Assembly: GCA_018821305.1 (NCBI GenBank)
Contig: JAHJMN010000170.1
Location: 1 to 33,104 of the forward strand
Source: Myxococcota bacterium
GTDB taxonomy: Bacteria > Myxococcota_A > Polyangia > HGW-17
Direction of reading: 5' to 3'
DNA length: 33,104 nucleotides
The translations under genes and the position numbers were made by a program. The notes under the pieces are model-generated. The model had not been told where the DNA came from. It was given only the letters and a program-made list of their open reading frames with translations, and searched no databases. Shown piece by piece: positions 1 to 8,707 of this stretch. Each line of letters starts with the position of its first letter. Positions within the stretch are counted from its first letter, which is position 1.

Positions 1-1
1 A

Positions 2-67
2 TATTACTAGTGGCCTGTTAGAAATTTTAATAAATTTCTTCGCGAAGCGAATTACAGGACACGAACT
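2..67 (+). repeat. Hairpin repeat family A, copy A1
   Basis: This copy opens with TATTACTAGTGGCCTGTTAG, followed by a stem (positions 20-27 pair with 32-39, loop TAAT), a second small palindrome CTTCGCGAAG, and the conserved 3' tail ATTACAGGACACGAACT. The same order is seen at 33047-33104 and, on the minus strand, at 11616-11665 and 14424-14486. The stem arms differ from those of the other copies but remain fully paired. A possible methylase remnant on the opposite strand ends three bases beyond the tail. Confidence 0.8.
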
Positions 68-69
68 AT

Positions 70-150
70 TTAGTTATCAACAGGCAGCGTCAGGTCAAGA
101 CCGTATTTAATAATTATTTCATAAAGGAGGTCTTCTGTTGTTCCAGCCAT
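70..150 (-). pseudogene. 26-codon remnant resembling an internal segment of a type III Mod DNA methylase
   Basis: The minus strand encodes a 26-residue frame beginning MAGTTEDLLYE and containing KYGLDLTLP, ending in TAA. The pattern EDLLYE...KYGLDLTLP resembles, from memory, a segment found inside the Mod subunits of type III restriction-modification systems, where hundreds of residues surround it. An ATG with GGAG upstream is present, but the frame also stays open for at least 16 codons upstream, as expected for a fragment of a longer gene. It stops almost exactly where hairpin repeat A1 begins, so a repeat-associated truncation is plausible. It could instead be a chance micro-ORF. Confidence 0.4.
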
Positions 151-645
151 AGATATCTCCGTTAATAAAAAGCGGTTATGATATATCGCAATTAAAAGCA
201 AGTTCAGACAAAAAGACAACTAAAATTTCTATTTTTTTAATATCCGGCATAATGAAAAAATGGGTTGACAAAGATTTTTTCTCCAGTAAAAAGCGGTTCG
301 TCTGTCCCTCAGGTACTTTTTCAGGTTAATCCTGTTTTTATATATGTGTTCTGGATAGCCAAAAGGGCTATTCAGGGCACCTTTACATTATGTTTTTCAT
401 GAATTTTATGGGCACAGGGAGTTCCTTTCCTCTACATTTTGGTAATCTACTCCCCGCCCGCCTTTTTTTCCAAATTTAAAAAACTGAATTTCAGGACAGT
501 TACTCGAAGAGTAAATTTGGGGAAAAAGTATTTTTTTCTATGCCCGGAAGTTAAATTCTATACAAATATGGGATGTTTACCAAAGCAGGGAATTAAGGGC
601 ACATTTTAGAAGTTGGTTTTACCAGCGTATTTTCGGAGGTGTAAA
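151..645. other. Gene-poor leader region upstream of the first gene
   Basis: No convincing gene is seen. The stretch is AT-rich with long T runs. It holds two copies of a TAAAAAGCGGTT-like string (near 165-177 and 293-303), a divergent family A hairpin (345-380), and a CAGGACAGT string near 492-500 that matches the ends of family C. The last 20 bases carry the ribosome-binding site GGAGGT of the gene starting at 646. Confidence 0.5.
345..380 (+). repeat. Divergent family A hairpin (copy A6)
   Basis: The order TGTGTTCTGGATAGCC, AAAA, GGGCTATTCAGGGCAC mirrors the copy at 13889-13964 (TAGTGTTCTGAATAGC, stem, CAGGACAC). ATAGCC (355-360) pairs with GGCTAT (366-371). It is the weakest member of the family and lies on the same strand as the gene starting at 646, about 265 bases ahead of it. 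Confidence 0.45.
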
Positions 646-2589
646 ATGATTAAAGAAACTCTTAAATTATTCAATGCCGTTGTTGTTGAATCAAAAGAAA
701 TGAAGAATCACCCCGAAGCTTTGCTTAAAAAATGCATAGCAAACGGGTATTTCCCGGATCCGGCAATTGACATGGATGATGAGACCGTGGGGGCTCTGGA
801 CAAACTTATCGGTTTAAATGGTGAAAAGGCAAACTCAACCTTTCATAAGTCCTGGAAATTGATTCGTGATACGGATCAGAAGGAACTGTTCCTTCAGGCG
901 GCGATTCATTATTTCACCACTTATGGTTTTGAACGTCTCGGCATTTACAGGGAAGGTCTTGTGTATATTCCGGCGGAAGTTCTGAGAGTACCCGCAATCA
1001 GGGATACCATTCCCTTAGTTTATGTGAGGGCGATGACTGCATCGGAGATACGTGAAGAGATTGTTAAACTCGGCACGAGCGGAGTGGCTTTGTCGGCGGA
1101 TACTCTCGAATGCATAATGAAGATTGTGGAAACAATGAAATATGACAGTTCCTTAGTCGATGGAATCAAAAACCGGGAGTTGAAGGCGAAACTGTGCGAT
1201 TTTTACGACATTGTACCTTCGGAGCCCGTTGAATTCCTGAGATGGGTAATAAGCCGTCTGACAGATACTTCTCTACTGATTAAAAATGATGAACTCATCA
1301 GGAAAATCCGTGAGTCAAACGGGAAATTTCTCGACAGTATGATGAAACGTGCTCCGGCTAATCTGGCTTCAATTTTCTATCGGTATAAACCGTTGTTTTT
1401 AGCCATGAAAAAGATAAGCCGGGATAAGAATTTCTATAACAGACTGCGCAAAGATGCAAAGACAATGCACGTGCCCATGCCTGAGGATTACATGAATTCC
1501 GTGACAGGTAAAATAAAGCGAGGCCGTCTGGACTTTGATGAGTTTGATAAACGTTTAGGCAGAGCGTCTGTATTCCGCAAGATCCGCCTTGCTTACGCGC
1601 TTAAATACCGGCTTTATGATGTTGAAGGCAGGGAGATGGTAGATCCGGCTCATCGGGAAAAGAAAAAGAAACGAACTGAAGCGCTTGAGTATGTCGGCAA
1701 TGAGATCCTGTACCGGATCCGTAACGGTCGAGCCTGGGCTACGGACTTTAAATGGAAAAAGGGTCTGATTGAGTATGCGAAGGCTGCTTATGAAACGGTA
1801 CTTTTATCCATTGCATCGGATGTTGCTCCTGTCGTTGCCGGTCGAACTTTTTATATTCCGAAAGGGATACATTATGCAATGCCCGCTACGGAAAAGCAGT
1901 TTGTTGGAAATCTGCCTTCGGGAAGTTACGTTGAAACCTCAAACGATCTGATTACCGGGATCCACTGGACGAATACAAAACGTCGAATTGATCTCGATTT
2001 GTCCATCGTGAGTGCATCGGAGAAAGTCGGTTGGGATGCCAGTTTCCGGAGTGATACAGGAAAAATCCTCTTTTCCGGAGATATGACGGATGCGCCTGCT
2101 CCAAACGGGGCTACGGAGCTCTTTTACATCCGCAAAGGTATATCTGAGCCGGGTATCCTCATGGTCAATTATTTTAACCATGAGGAAGGTGACCCCGTTG
2201 ATTGTTATTTTCTTGTAGCTCATGAGAAACCGGCGATTTTCAAGCGAAACTACATGGTAGATATCAATAACATTGCTGTACGAACTGCCATGAAGGTAAC
2301 TGCAAAGCAGAATATAATCGGGCTTGTAGACTATTACGATGACAAAGGTCGCGTATATTTCACGAATACATCCATCGGTAATGCGATTACTTCGTCGAAA
2401 GCGAACTATGTATCGAAAGCAAGGAAGTATCTGCTACGCAGTTTGAGAAATCCCATCGATCTCGAGGAGATACTGACACTTGCGGGCGCAACGGTAACTC
2501 ACCGGATGCCCGATGGCGAGTACACTGATTTATCACCGGAAACTCTGAATAAAACTACAATTCTCGCCCTCATGTCTCCCACTCCCTGA
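646..2589 (+). CDS. Cytoplasmic protein of unknown function with a TerD-like DLDLS motif
   Basis: A 647-residue protein with no signal peptide or membrane segment. The ATG at 646 is chosen because GGAGGT sits six bases upstream; a TTG at 613 has no such site. The first two thirds (about 1-410) are charged and probably helical. The last third contains RRIDLDLSIV, GWDASFRSD and a SGDMTDAP..NGATELFYI stretch. This arrangement recalls the C-terminal part of the MXAN_6230/SCO0854 family and, more distantly, TerD-type domains. That assignment is from memory, and no RING-type cysteine cluster is visible. Role unknown. It stands alone: 136 bases separate it from the next gene, and a hairpin repeat lies upstream. 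Confidence 0.75.
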   Translation: MIKETLKLFNAVVVESKEMKNHPEALLKKCIANGYFPDPAIDMDDETVGALDKLIGLNGEKANSTFHKSWKLIRDTDQKELFLQAAIHYFTTYGFERLGIYREGLVYIPAEVLRVPAIRDTIPLVYVRAMTASEIREEIVKLGTSGVALSADTLECIMKIVETMKYDSSLVDGIKNRELKAKLCDFYDIVPSEPVEFLRWVISRLTDTSLLIKNDELIRKIRESNGKFLDSMMKRAPANLASIFYRYKPLFLAMKKISRDKNFYNRLRKDAKTMHVPMPEDYMNSVTGKIKRGRLDFDEFDKRLGRASVFRKIRLAYALKYRLYDVEGREMVDPAHREKKKKRTEALEYVGNEILYRIRNGRAWATDFKWKKGLIEYAKAAYETVLLSIASDVAPVVAGRTFYIPKGIHYAMPATEKQFVGNLPSGSYVETSNDLITGIHWTNTKRRIDLDLSIVSASEKVGWDASFRSDTGKILFSGDMTDAPAPNGATELFYIRKGISEPGILMVNYFNHEEGDPVDCYFLVAHEKPAIFKRNYMVDINNIAVRTAMKVTAKQNIIGLVDYYDDKGRVYFTNTSIGNAITSSKANYVSKARKYLLRSLRNPIDLEEILTLAGATVTHRMPDGEYTDLSPETLNKTTILALMSPTP

Positions 2590-2725
2590 GCCTTTTCCCG
2601 CTTTTTCTGAAAAAAAACAACACTGAAATATTTTTTGAATCGAATCCCCCCGTTGTGGTCTATAGTCGATACAGGTGGCTTTTGTTTCTATTTCCTGAAG
2701 GGTTCAAGATGGAAAGGGAGTGGTT

Positions 2726-4549
2726 ATGAGAAATATATTTATTTTATTAATTTCAGTTATTACGTTTGCCTGCACAGGTAATACAACCGGCGGGGAAAAA
2801 ACCACGAAAAACAATAAAGTATGCGGCCCGGGAGAAGAAAAAACTAAAGATCCGGATCTCGAAAAAGCCCGTAAAACAGAAGTGGATCCATTTGTTTTGA
2901 AAGCAATTACTTATATTCAAATGGATCAGGCTTTTAATGCTTTTCATACTGAAGTTGCCAGACAAAACTGCCATGAGAATCAATTGAAAATCAGTAAAAT
3001 GATTGGAAAACCCCACTTTGACGACAAAGAGAGCTCTCAGGTTAACTGGTATGCAGCAATTGACAATAAGTGTATGGCATTGACTTTGAACTGTGGCGTT
3101 AATCCCGTAACACTCACTCAGACGAAAACCCAGAACGTTTTCTGTGAGAAATATGCGGTGAAAGCAGGGCAGACAGCAGAAGTTCCTCCGGAATTTTCAA
3201 ATCTGAAAACTGAATACAATGCATTTGTAAAACCTGAAGAAGTAAACATTGCGACACAGACACTTGATGAGCGTTCATTGTCTGCAATGCCTCAGACTTC
3301 CCCTGCAGCATCAGTTCAAAAGGATACGACCTACGATGATTTGAAACATCTGGCTTCAAAATCCGAAGGCAGGAAAACTCTGAAGTTTGATAAGCAAGTA
3401 AAAATATACAAAAATAACCAACTGATGCTTGTCCAAGGTACGGTGTATTTCTTTGAAGATACAGGAGCAGTTTCGAGTATTACTGGTCTTCAAAATACAG
3501 TGACTTACTTCCAGGCTGGGCAGACAATCAATTTCCGGAGCTGGATTTCATTTTCTAAAAAAGGTTCTGTTACTTTCGGATTCGGTTCTAAAGACACGGT
3601 TTTTAAAATTGGGAAATACTCCGTGAAGTACAGCCCGACAAATAAAAGCGGCTATACTGCAAAAATATTCTTTTATGAATCCGGGAATATCGCTTCTATC
3701 CACATCCGGGAAGACCAAACCCTGAAAGTCGGAAATCAAAATATTACTTTTACGCATTATCCCGGTTGTGGGGCGGATTTGGGATTTTACGAAGACGGGA
3801 CTTTCAAATCAGGATATGTTGCCCAGGATACGGTTTTTGCTGGTCTAAAATACAAAAAAGGCAAGGAAATCGTTCTATCAAAGCGTGGAAATCCTATCCT
3901 GAGGGGAGATCATGCAAAAATTGATAAGCCGGCTAAAGGAACCTACAAGACATCGGGCGCAAATAGTTACTTCTATGATGTAAAAAACTACAGCGAATCA
4001 ATTGTGGCGACTTACAATTTTTATATGCTGAAATTTATAAACCCAATGGATCTTAAAAAAGACGGTAAATTATTCCGGGTAAAAGGTCAGGTGCTGTTTT
4101 ACCCTGAGTCCGAAACCATTATGAGCATAACGGAGCTCCTTAATGCACCTGTGGTGGAAGTCGGTGGAAAATCAATTGAGATCCACAAACACGCCTTTTT
4201 TTCAAAGGAAGGAAAACTCCTCAGTGCCAAAGCAGTGAAGGATCAGACCTTTAAGGTGGGGGTGAACACCGTTAGTTATAAAGCTAAAGCAAAATACAGG
4301 GAAGCTTCATTGTCGTTTTACGAGTCCGGTAAATTGAAATCTGTTCAGACAGCCGATAATCACACATTGAAGGTTGGAAGTAAAACAGTCACCTGTGGGC
4401 CAAAATTCAGTTATTACACAATGGATCTTGAATTCCATGAAAACGGAGTTTTAAAAACCTGTTACGCCGCAGCGGATACAAGAATCGGAGGAAAAGTATT
4501 CAAAGCGGGAGAAAAAATCGAATTCACCAATAAAGGTCTTGTAAAATAA
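2726..4549 (+). CDS. Lipoprotein with internally duplicated MORN/YwqK-like beta repeats
   Basis: A 607-residue protein. The N-terminus MRNIFILLISVITFAC is a lipoprotein signal with the lipid cysteine at 16, followed by a Gly/Thr/Lys-rich linker. ATG 2726 is preferred over GTG 2720 because AAAGGGAG lies at the right distance. The body contains short modules such as FYESGNIASI, FYEDGTFKSG, FYESGKLKSV and FHENGVLKTC, each followed by a DxTxKVG-like strand. This pattern is reminiscent of YwqK/MORN repeats. The block at roughly 220-400 is repeated at about 440-605, indicating an internal duplication. It is likely displayed on the envelope; ligand and role are unknown. Confidence 0.75.
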   Translation: MRNIFILLISVITFACTGNTTGGEKTTKNNKVCGPGEEKTKDPDLEKARKTEVDPFVLKAITYIQMDQAFNAFHTEVARQNCHENQLKISKMIGKPHFDDKESSQVNWYAAIDNKCMALTLNCGVNPVTLTQTKTQNVFCEKYAVKAGQTAEVPPEFSNLKTEYNAFVKPEEVNIATQTLDERSLSAMPQTSPAASVQKDTTYDDLKHLASKSEGRKTLKFDKQVKIYKNNQLMLVQGTVYFFEDTGAVSSITGLQNTVTYFQAGQTINFRSWISFSKKGSVTFGFGSKDTVFKIGKYSVKYSPTNKSGYTAKIFFYESGNIASIHIREDQTLKVGNQNITFTHYPGCGADLGFYEDGTFKSGYVAQDTVFAGLKYKKGKEIVLSKRGNPILRGDHAKIDKPAKGTYKTSGANSYFYDVKNYSESIVATYNFYMLKFINPMDLKKDGKLFRVKGQVLFYPESETIMSITELLNAPVVEVGGKSIEIHKHAFFSKEGKLLSAKAVKDQTFKVGVNTVSYKAKAKYREASLSFYESGKLKSVQTADNHTLKVGSKTVTCGPKFSYYTMDLEFHENGVLKTCYAAADTRIGGKVFKAGEKIEFTNKGLVK

Positions 4550-4588
4550 CACCTTAACTCCCATTGACCCAAATACTGAAATTGGGCG

Positions 4589-4676
4589 TGTACAAAAACT
4601 GTTCATCTCCAATCAGAATCTTCAGGTTTTGCTCTGTTTTTAAACAAGTGTACAGTTTGAGTTTAACAATTGTACA
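4589..4676. promoter_or_regulatory. Cluster of three TGTACA palindromes
   Basis: TGTACA occurs at 4589-4594, 4649-4654 and 4671-4676; the last is extended to ATTGTACAAT. Three copies of a six-base palindrome within 88 bases is more than expected by chance. The second and third flank the predicted -35 box (4657-4662), so they could be operator half-sites for the lectin lipoprotein gene. The regulator is unknown. Confidence 0.35.
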
Positions 4677-4685
4677 ATCTAATAT
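4657..4685 (+). promoter_or_regulatory. Possible sigma-70 promoter of the lectin lipoprotein gene
   Basis: TTGAGT (4657-4662), a 17-base spacer and TAATAT (4680-4685) make a reasonable match to the vegetative consensus. The inferred leader is about 135 bases long before the ATG at 4828. Prediction by eye only. Confidence 0.4.
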
Positions 4686-4827
4686 CGCGATCAGTCTGCC
4701 TTTTTAACAAATACATTCAAAGATTATAATGATTTGCTGACAATGTGACTCCTTGGCCCTCGTCTTGCGTTGTATACAGCGCCGTTTCAACTGTCCAAGG
4801 TCTGTTGACCTGAAAGGAGAGAATGTC

Positions 4828-6819
4828 ATGAAAAAACTGGCTCTGATATTTGCAGTAATTACCGCAGGTCTTTACTCAGGTGCCTGTTCAAACGACGAGG
4901 GAGATGTTTCTTCCTTTTACGCACAGGGAATAAACATTGTGGAATTCTCCCCGGGACAATCGTTTAAAGCAGTTTATGTCAAGGGAGATGACATGATTGT
5001 TTTGGATGCTCAGCGCGGGAAAAGTACACCCGCAGAATATTCATCGGATCCCACAGTTCCAAAATTTGAAATCGATACTCGAATAACCGATGCCGAAGGA
5101 CGACTGCTATATATCCGCCGTGGTGGTGATGATTTCAATGATCCCACCTGGATGGATGACATCATATGGCAGGACGCGCTTCCTGCTGATCCACGCGGTA
5201 ATCGTCATCTTTTCGAATTGGTAATCGAAGCTGCAGACAAACTCGGCCCTGCCCTTGAAAAAGAAGGTGCAGAGCTTGGCGAAGAAGTTGCCGCATTCCG
5301 GCAGTTCGCTGCGACTTTGCCGGAAACTCTTGCGAGATCCGAAGAAGTTTTCACAGAAAAATTAAATGATATCGGTGTTGATGTTACTAAACCTCTCGCC
5401 GGTGGTGGTGGCACGGATGGTCCGGAAGATGCCCCGAAAGATCTCACCAGCGGTTGGTATTTCATTTCCGTTCATGACAAGAGCATTACCTTCACTTTCG
5501 GAACTGGCCGTCACAGTGCCACTCGAATCAGCAAATATGCCGGGCCCAATTCCTACACGTATTTTGATTTCTGTAATCATGGTACATGTGCAGGGGATAT
5601 GGGACACAAATGTTCTTTGTCCATGATTCACAAACCTGACTGGACAGCCCTTACCTGCAATACGGGATACAGCACTTATTCCAACGACGGTCACAATTGC
5701 CATGATGATACGAGAACCCAGATGGCAGCGTTTGTATATGGTCCCGTTCAGGCACGCAATCAGTTCTGGTGTGGAGACGGCGACAGCGATGTTGACTTGA
5801 GTGGTGGTTTTGAAGAAGGCGGTTCACCGGACTGCAACGATGGCACCAACTCTGGTTACAACCATCCGTCAATGCATAATTTCTCTGAGTCAAATACTGC
5901 ATCAGCAACGGTTTCAACAACTCAGTTCAGTGTTGTTTTATCGGCAAATGTTTCATACACAATCAGTACGTGCGGTTCTACTTCAACAGATACCTATTTG
6001 AGACTCAAGACTGGCGAAACACAGGTTGCCTTCAACGATGATGGCTGCGGTCTGCAATCCAGTATAACTCACACGCCTGCGATGACGGGAACTTATATCA
6101 TCCATGCCGGATGCTTTGGTTCCAACTCCTGCAGTGGTAAGGTTCATATAAAGATGAACAGCTCATCTTCCTCACCCAACTATTACAGTGCATCCGCCAC
6201 ATCCAGTGCAACGGTAAATACATATGATTACAATTTTGCTCTTGAAGCCGGAACAACCTATAAAATCAGTACATGCGGTTCCACATCAACTGATACGTAC
6301 CTGAGACTCTACAGTGGTTCAACTCAGATGGCTTACAATGATGACGGTTGTGGACTTCAGTCCTCGATCTCCTTCACTCCGACTCTCACCGGTACATACA
6401 CGGTTAAAGCTGGTTGCTTCAGTTCCGGGACCTGCAGTGGCGTTGTAAGTGTTGTGAGAACCGGAAACGTATGTGTACCGGCTTCTGACAACCTTTGCCC
6501 AAATGAATCGCTCCTTGTAAATCAATACCGGACTTCCGCAAACGGTGCATATCGACTTACTTATCAGGGAGATGGAAATCTGGTTCTGTACAGACTCTCC
6601 GATTGGTACCCAATGTGGTCAACGGGTTCTAATTCCTCTCCAGCACAGGTAATTATGCAGGATGACGGAAATCTTGTTGTCTATAGAAGCCCCTGGGCGG
6701 CGCAATGGTCATCAAACACCTGGCTCGGCGGTGGCAGCGGTCATTATCTGGTGGTCCAGAATGACGGTGTAGTAAATATGTACAATCCTGCCGGTGCCGT
6801 AGTATGGTCCACAAAATAG
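4828..6819 (+). CDS. Lipoprotein with two PPC-like domains and a C-terminal B-lectin (mannose-binding) domain
   Basis: A 663-residue protein. ATG 4828 is preceded by AAAGGAGA. The signal peptide ends in the lipobox YSGAC with the lipid cysteine at 20. Residues 20-350 are of unassigned type with several Cys and His. Two tandem copies of about 98 residues follow (about 351-449 and 450-546), each with YxISTCGSTSTDTYLRL, NDDGCGLQSSI and TGTY.. strands, in the style of bacterial pre-peptidase C-terminal (PPC) domains. The last about 110 residues carry GDGNLVLY, DDGNLVVY and NDGVVNMY, the QxDxNLVxY signature of bulb-type mannose-binding lectins; the third site is degenerate. It is probably anchored in the outer membrane and may bind glycans; the ligand is inferred from the family. 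Confidence 0.8.
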   Translation: MKKLALIFAVITAGLYSGACSNDEGDVSSFYAQGINIVEFSPGQSFKAVYVKGDDMIVLDAQRGKSTPAEYSSDPTVPKFEIDTRITDAEGRLLYIRRGGDDFNDPTWMDDIIWQDALPADPRGNRHLFELVIEAADKLGPALEKEGAELGEEVAAFRQFAATLPETLARSEEVFTEKLNDIGVDVTKPLAGGGGTDGPEDAPKDLTSGWYFISVHDKSITFTFGTGRHSATRISKYAGPNSYTYFDFCNHGTCAGDMGHKCSLSMIHKPDWTALTCNTGYSTYSNDGHNCHDDTRTQMAAFVYGPVQARNQFWCGDGDSDVDLSGGFEEGGSPDCNDGTNSGYNHPSMHNFSESNTASATVSTTQFSVVLSANVSYTISTCGSTSTDTYLRLKTGETQVAFNDDGCGLQSSITHTPAMTGTYIIHAGCFGSNSCSGKVHIKMNSSSSSPNYYSASATSSATVNTYDYNFALEAGTTYKISTCGSTSTDTYLRLYSGSTQMAYNDDGCGLQSSISFTPTLTGTYTVKAGCFSSGTCSGVVSVVRTGNVCVPASDNLCPNESLLVNQYRTSANGAYRLTYQGDGNLVLYRLSDWYPMWSTGSNSSPAQVIMQDDGNLVVYRSPWAAQWSSNTWLGGGSGHYLVVQNDGVVNMYNPAGAVVWSTK

Positions 6820-6939
6820 CTTGAGACTTTTAATCCCTCTTTAATTCATCAAAATCCAACAGTCAGTCAACAATTGTGAGAATTTTATTGTTTCAGTTTG
6901 CCTTGGGGGTTATGTTCCGGGTACTTTTGAGGCTTTCGG

Positions 6940-8133
6940 ATGCACATTATTATAAGTATTTTCGGAATTGCAGTATTTATAGCACTTGCCTGGCTCATGT
7001 CAGAACACAAACGCCGGGTTCCATGGAAAACCGTAGCTTACGGTCTTCTGAGCCAGTTCGTTTTTGCTCTTTTCATTTTAAAAACAAAACCCGGGCAAAT
7101 GGCCTTCTCATCCATGAAAGACGGTGTCAATCGCCTGATTTCGTTTACAAATGCCGGTAGCGAGTTTGTGTTCGGTGATCTTCTGAAATCTGGATTCAGT
7201 TTCGCTCTTGTAGTGCTGCCAACAATAATTTTCTTCTCTTCTTTGTTTGCGGTTCTGTATTACCTGCGGATTCTGCAGTTTTTCGTCCGCATTTTCACAT
7301 ACCTTTTTACTAAAGGGCTTGGGACAAGTGGAGCTGAATCCCTCGCAAGTGCCGCGAATATTTTCATGGGTCAGACGGAAGCGCCTCTTATGGTCAAACC
7401 CTATGTTGAAAAAATGACCCGGAGCGAACTTATGACACTCATGACCGGTGGAATGGCCACAGTTTCAGGAGGCGTACTTGCGGCGTATGTGGGTATGGGA
7501 ATTGATGCGGGCCACCTGATTGCAGCTTCGGTAATGAGTGCCCCGGCAGCTATTGTTTTCGCAAAAATTATGGTACCGGAAACGGACGCACCCATCACCG
7601 CGGAAGTTACAAAAATTGAAGTGGAGATTCCGGATCAGAACGTTCTTGATGCCGCTGCCCGGGGAGCAGGCGAGGGTGCTGCACTGGCTATAAATGTTGC
7701 AGCTATGCTCATTGCTTTCATTGCTTTTGTTGCCATGTTCAATTATTTCCTGAAGTTTGCCGGCACCTCCATGGAGCAGATTCTGGGATATGTAATGCAA
7801 CCCTTTGCCTGGCTCATGGGTGTTCCCTGGGAAGAAGCGGCCAAAGTTGGCACACTATTAGGTGAAAAAACAATTCTGAATGAATTCATCGCATATAAGC
7901 ACCTCGGGGAAATGACGGCCAGTGTATCTCCTCTGAGTTCCCGGTCTGCAATCATATCTACCTACGCTTTGTGTGGTTTTGCCAATCTGAGTTCAATTGC
8001 AATCCAGCTCGGTGGTATTGGTGGAATTGCCCCGTCTCGCCGTGGTGAAATCGCCGCTCTCGGAATAAAAGCAATGATCGCCGGGACGTTTGCATCATTT
8101 ATCACCGCCTCCATCGCGGGAATCCTGGTTTAG
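6940..8133 (+). CDS. nupC: NupC-type concentrative nucleoside transporter (CNT family)
   Basis: A 397-residue, very hydrophobic protein matching the normal length of bacterial CNT transporters, which import nucleosides with sodium or protons. It has the family layout: an N-terminal helix starting IIISIFGIAVFIALAWL, a segment ending FMGQTEAPLMVKP (the conserved GQTEAPL substrate-site motif), then MTGGMATVSGGVLAAYV, and a C-terminal STYALCGFANLSSIAIQLGG motif. The ATG at 6940 fits the family start; the ribosome-binding site (GAGG) is weak. It lies alone between two lipoprotein genes. Together with ndk it suggests nucleoside use, but they are 5.8 kb apart and not co-transcribed. Confidence 0.93.
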   Translation: MHIIISIFGIAVFIALAWLMSEHKRRVPWKTVAYGLLSQFVFALFILKTKPGQMAFSSMKDGVNRLISFTNAGSEFVFGDLLKSGFSFALVVLPTIIFFSSLFAVLYYLRILQFFVRIFTYLFTKGLGTSGAESLASAANIFMGQTEAPLMVKPYVEKMTRSELMTLMTGGMATVSGGVLAAYVGMGIDAGHLIAASVMSAPAAIVFAKIMVPETDAPITAEVTKIEVEIPDQNVLDAAARGAGEGAALAINVAAMLIAFIAFVAMFNYFLKFAGTSMEQILGYVMQPFAWLMGVPWEEAAKVGTLLGEKTILNEFIAYKHLGEMTASVSPLSSRSAIISTYALCGFANLSSIAIQLGGIGGIAPSRRGEIAALGIKAMIAGTFASFITASIAGILV

Positions 8134-8260
8134 GCACTGTTTAGTCAGCCTGAACGATTTGAATTTTCCTGTTGAAATAATTTCAGTCAGGGGTATTATT
8201 TTTCATGTTGTCGGGTTCAAAATGTTTAATAGAACTGCAGTGTTTTTGAAAGGGGAGAGT

Positions 8261-8707
8261 ATGAAACGTTTTTTAGTTTTTATTATTGTGACAAGTCTTT
8301 TCGCCTTCACAGCCGGTTGCGAAGATGACGAACAATCATCCGAAGCCATGTGTGAAATGTTTGAGGAATGCGAACTTCAAGATTATGACGCATGTCTTGT
8401 TGATCGTGGAAGTCTGGCTCTTTCCGACGAGTGCAAGGATGAAATTTTTGCAGCCAGTTGTGAAGACCATGCACTTTATAACCCGCCCTATATGGATACA
8501 TGCTTTGAACCATGCACAATTCAGAGTATTGACTGTGTGGGTGCCCAACTTCACTACTGTACTGGAACTCATCTGATGAAATATGAATGCGCAAGTATCT
8601 GCTACTACCAGATTGGCGGCGTTTATTCAGGTGTTTGCGGTGAAAGAGGACCAAACGGTGAATACTCATCAAACGGCGGCCCCGTCTGCTGGTGCCACGT
8701 TGACTAG
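8261..8707 (+). CDS. Small Cys-rich lipoprotein
   Basis: A 148-residue protein. The start at 8261 follows AAGGGGAG. The signal MKRFLVFIIVTSLFAFTAGC gives lipid cysteine 20, then acidic residues. The mature part has about 14 cysteines with spacings such as CEMFEEC and CWC near the end, suggesting a disulfide-bonded extracytoplasmic domain of unknown type. Its TAG stop codon lies inside the CTAG that flanks the adjacent inverted-repeat element (8708-9207). Confidence 0.75.
   Translation: MKRFLVFIIVTSLFAFTAGCEDDEQSSEAMCEMFEECELQDYDACLVDRGSLALSDECKDEIFAASCEDHALYNPPYMDTCFEPCTIQSIDCVGAQLHYCTGTHLMKYECASICYYQIGGVYSGVCGERGPNGEYSSNGGPVCWCHVD

Noticed and set aside
2635-2666. TTGAAT and TATAGT as a promoter for the gene at 2726
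   Set aside because: The spacer is 20 bases, too long for a credible sigma-70 promoter.
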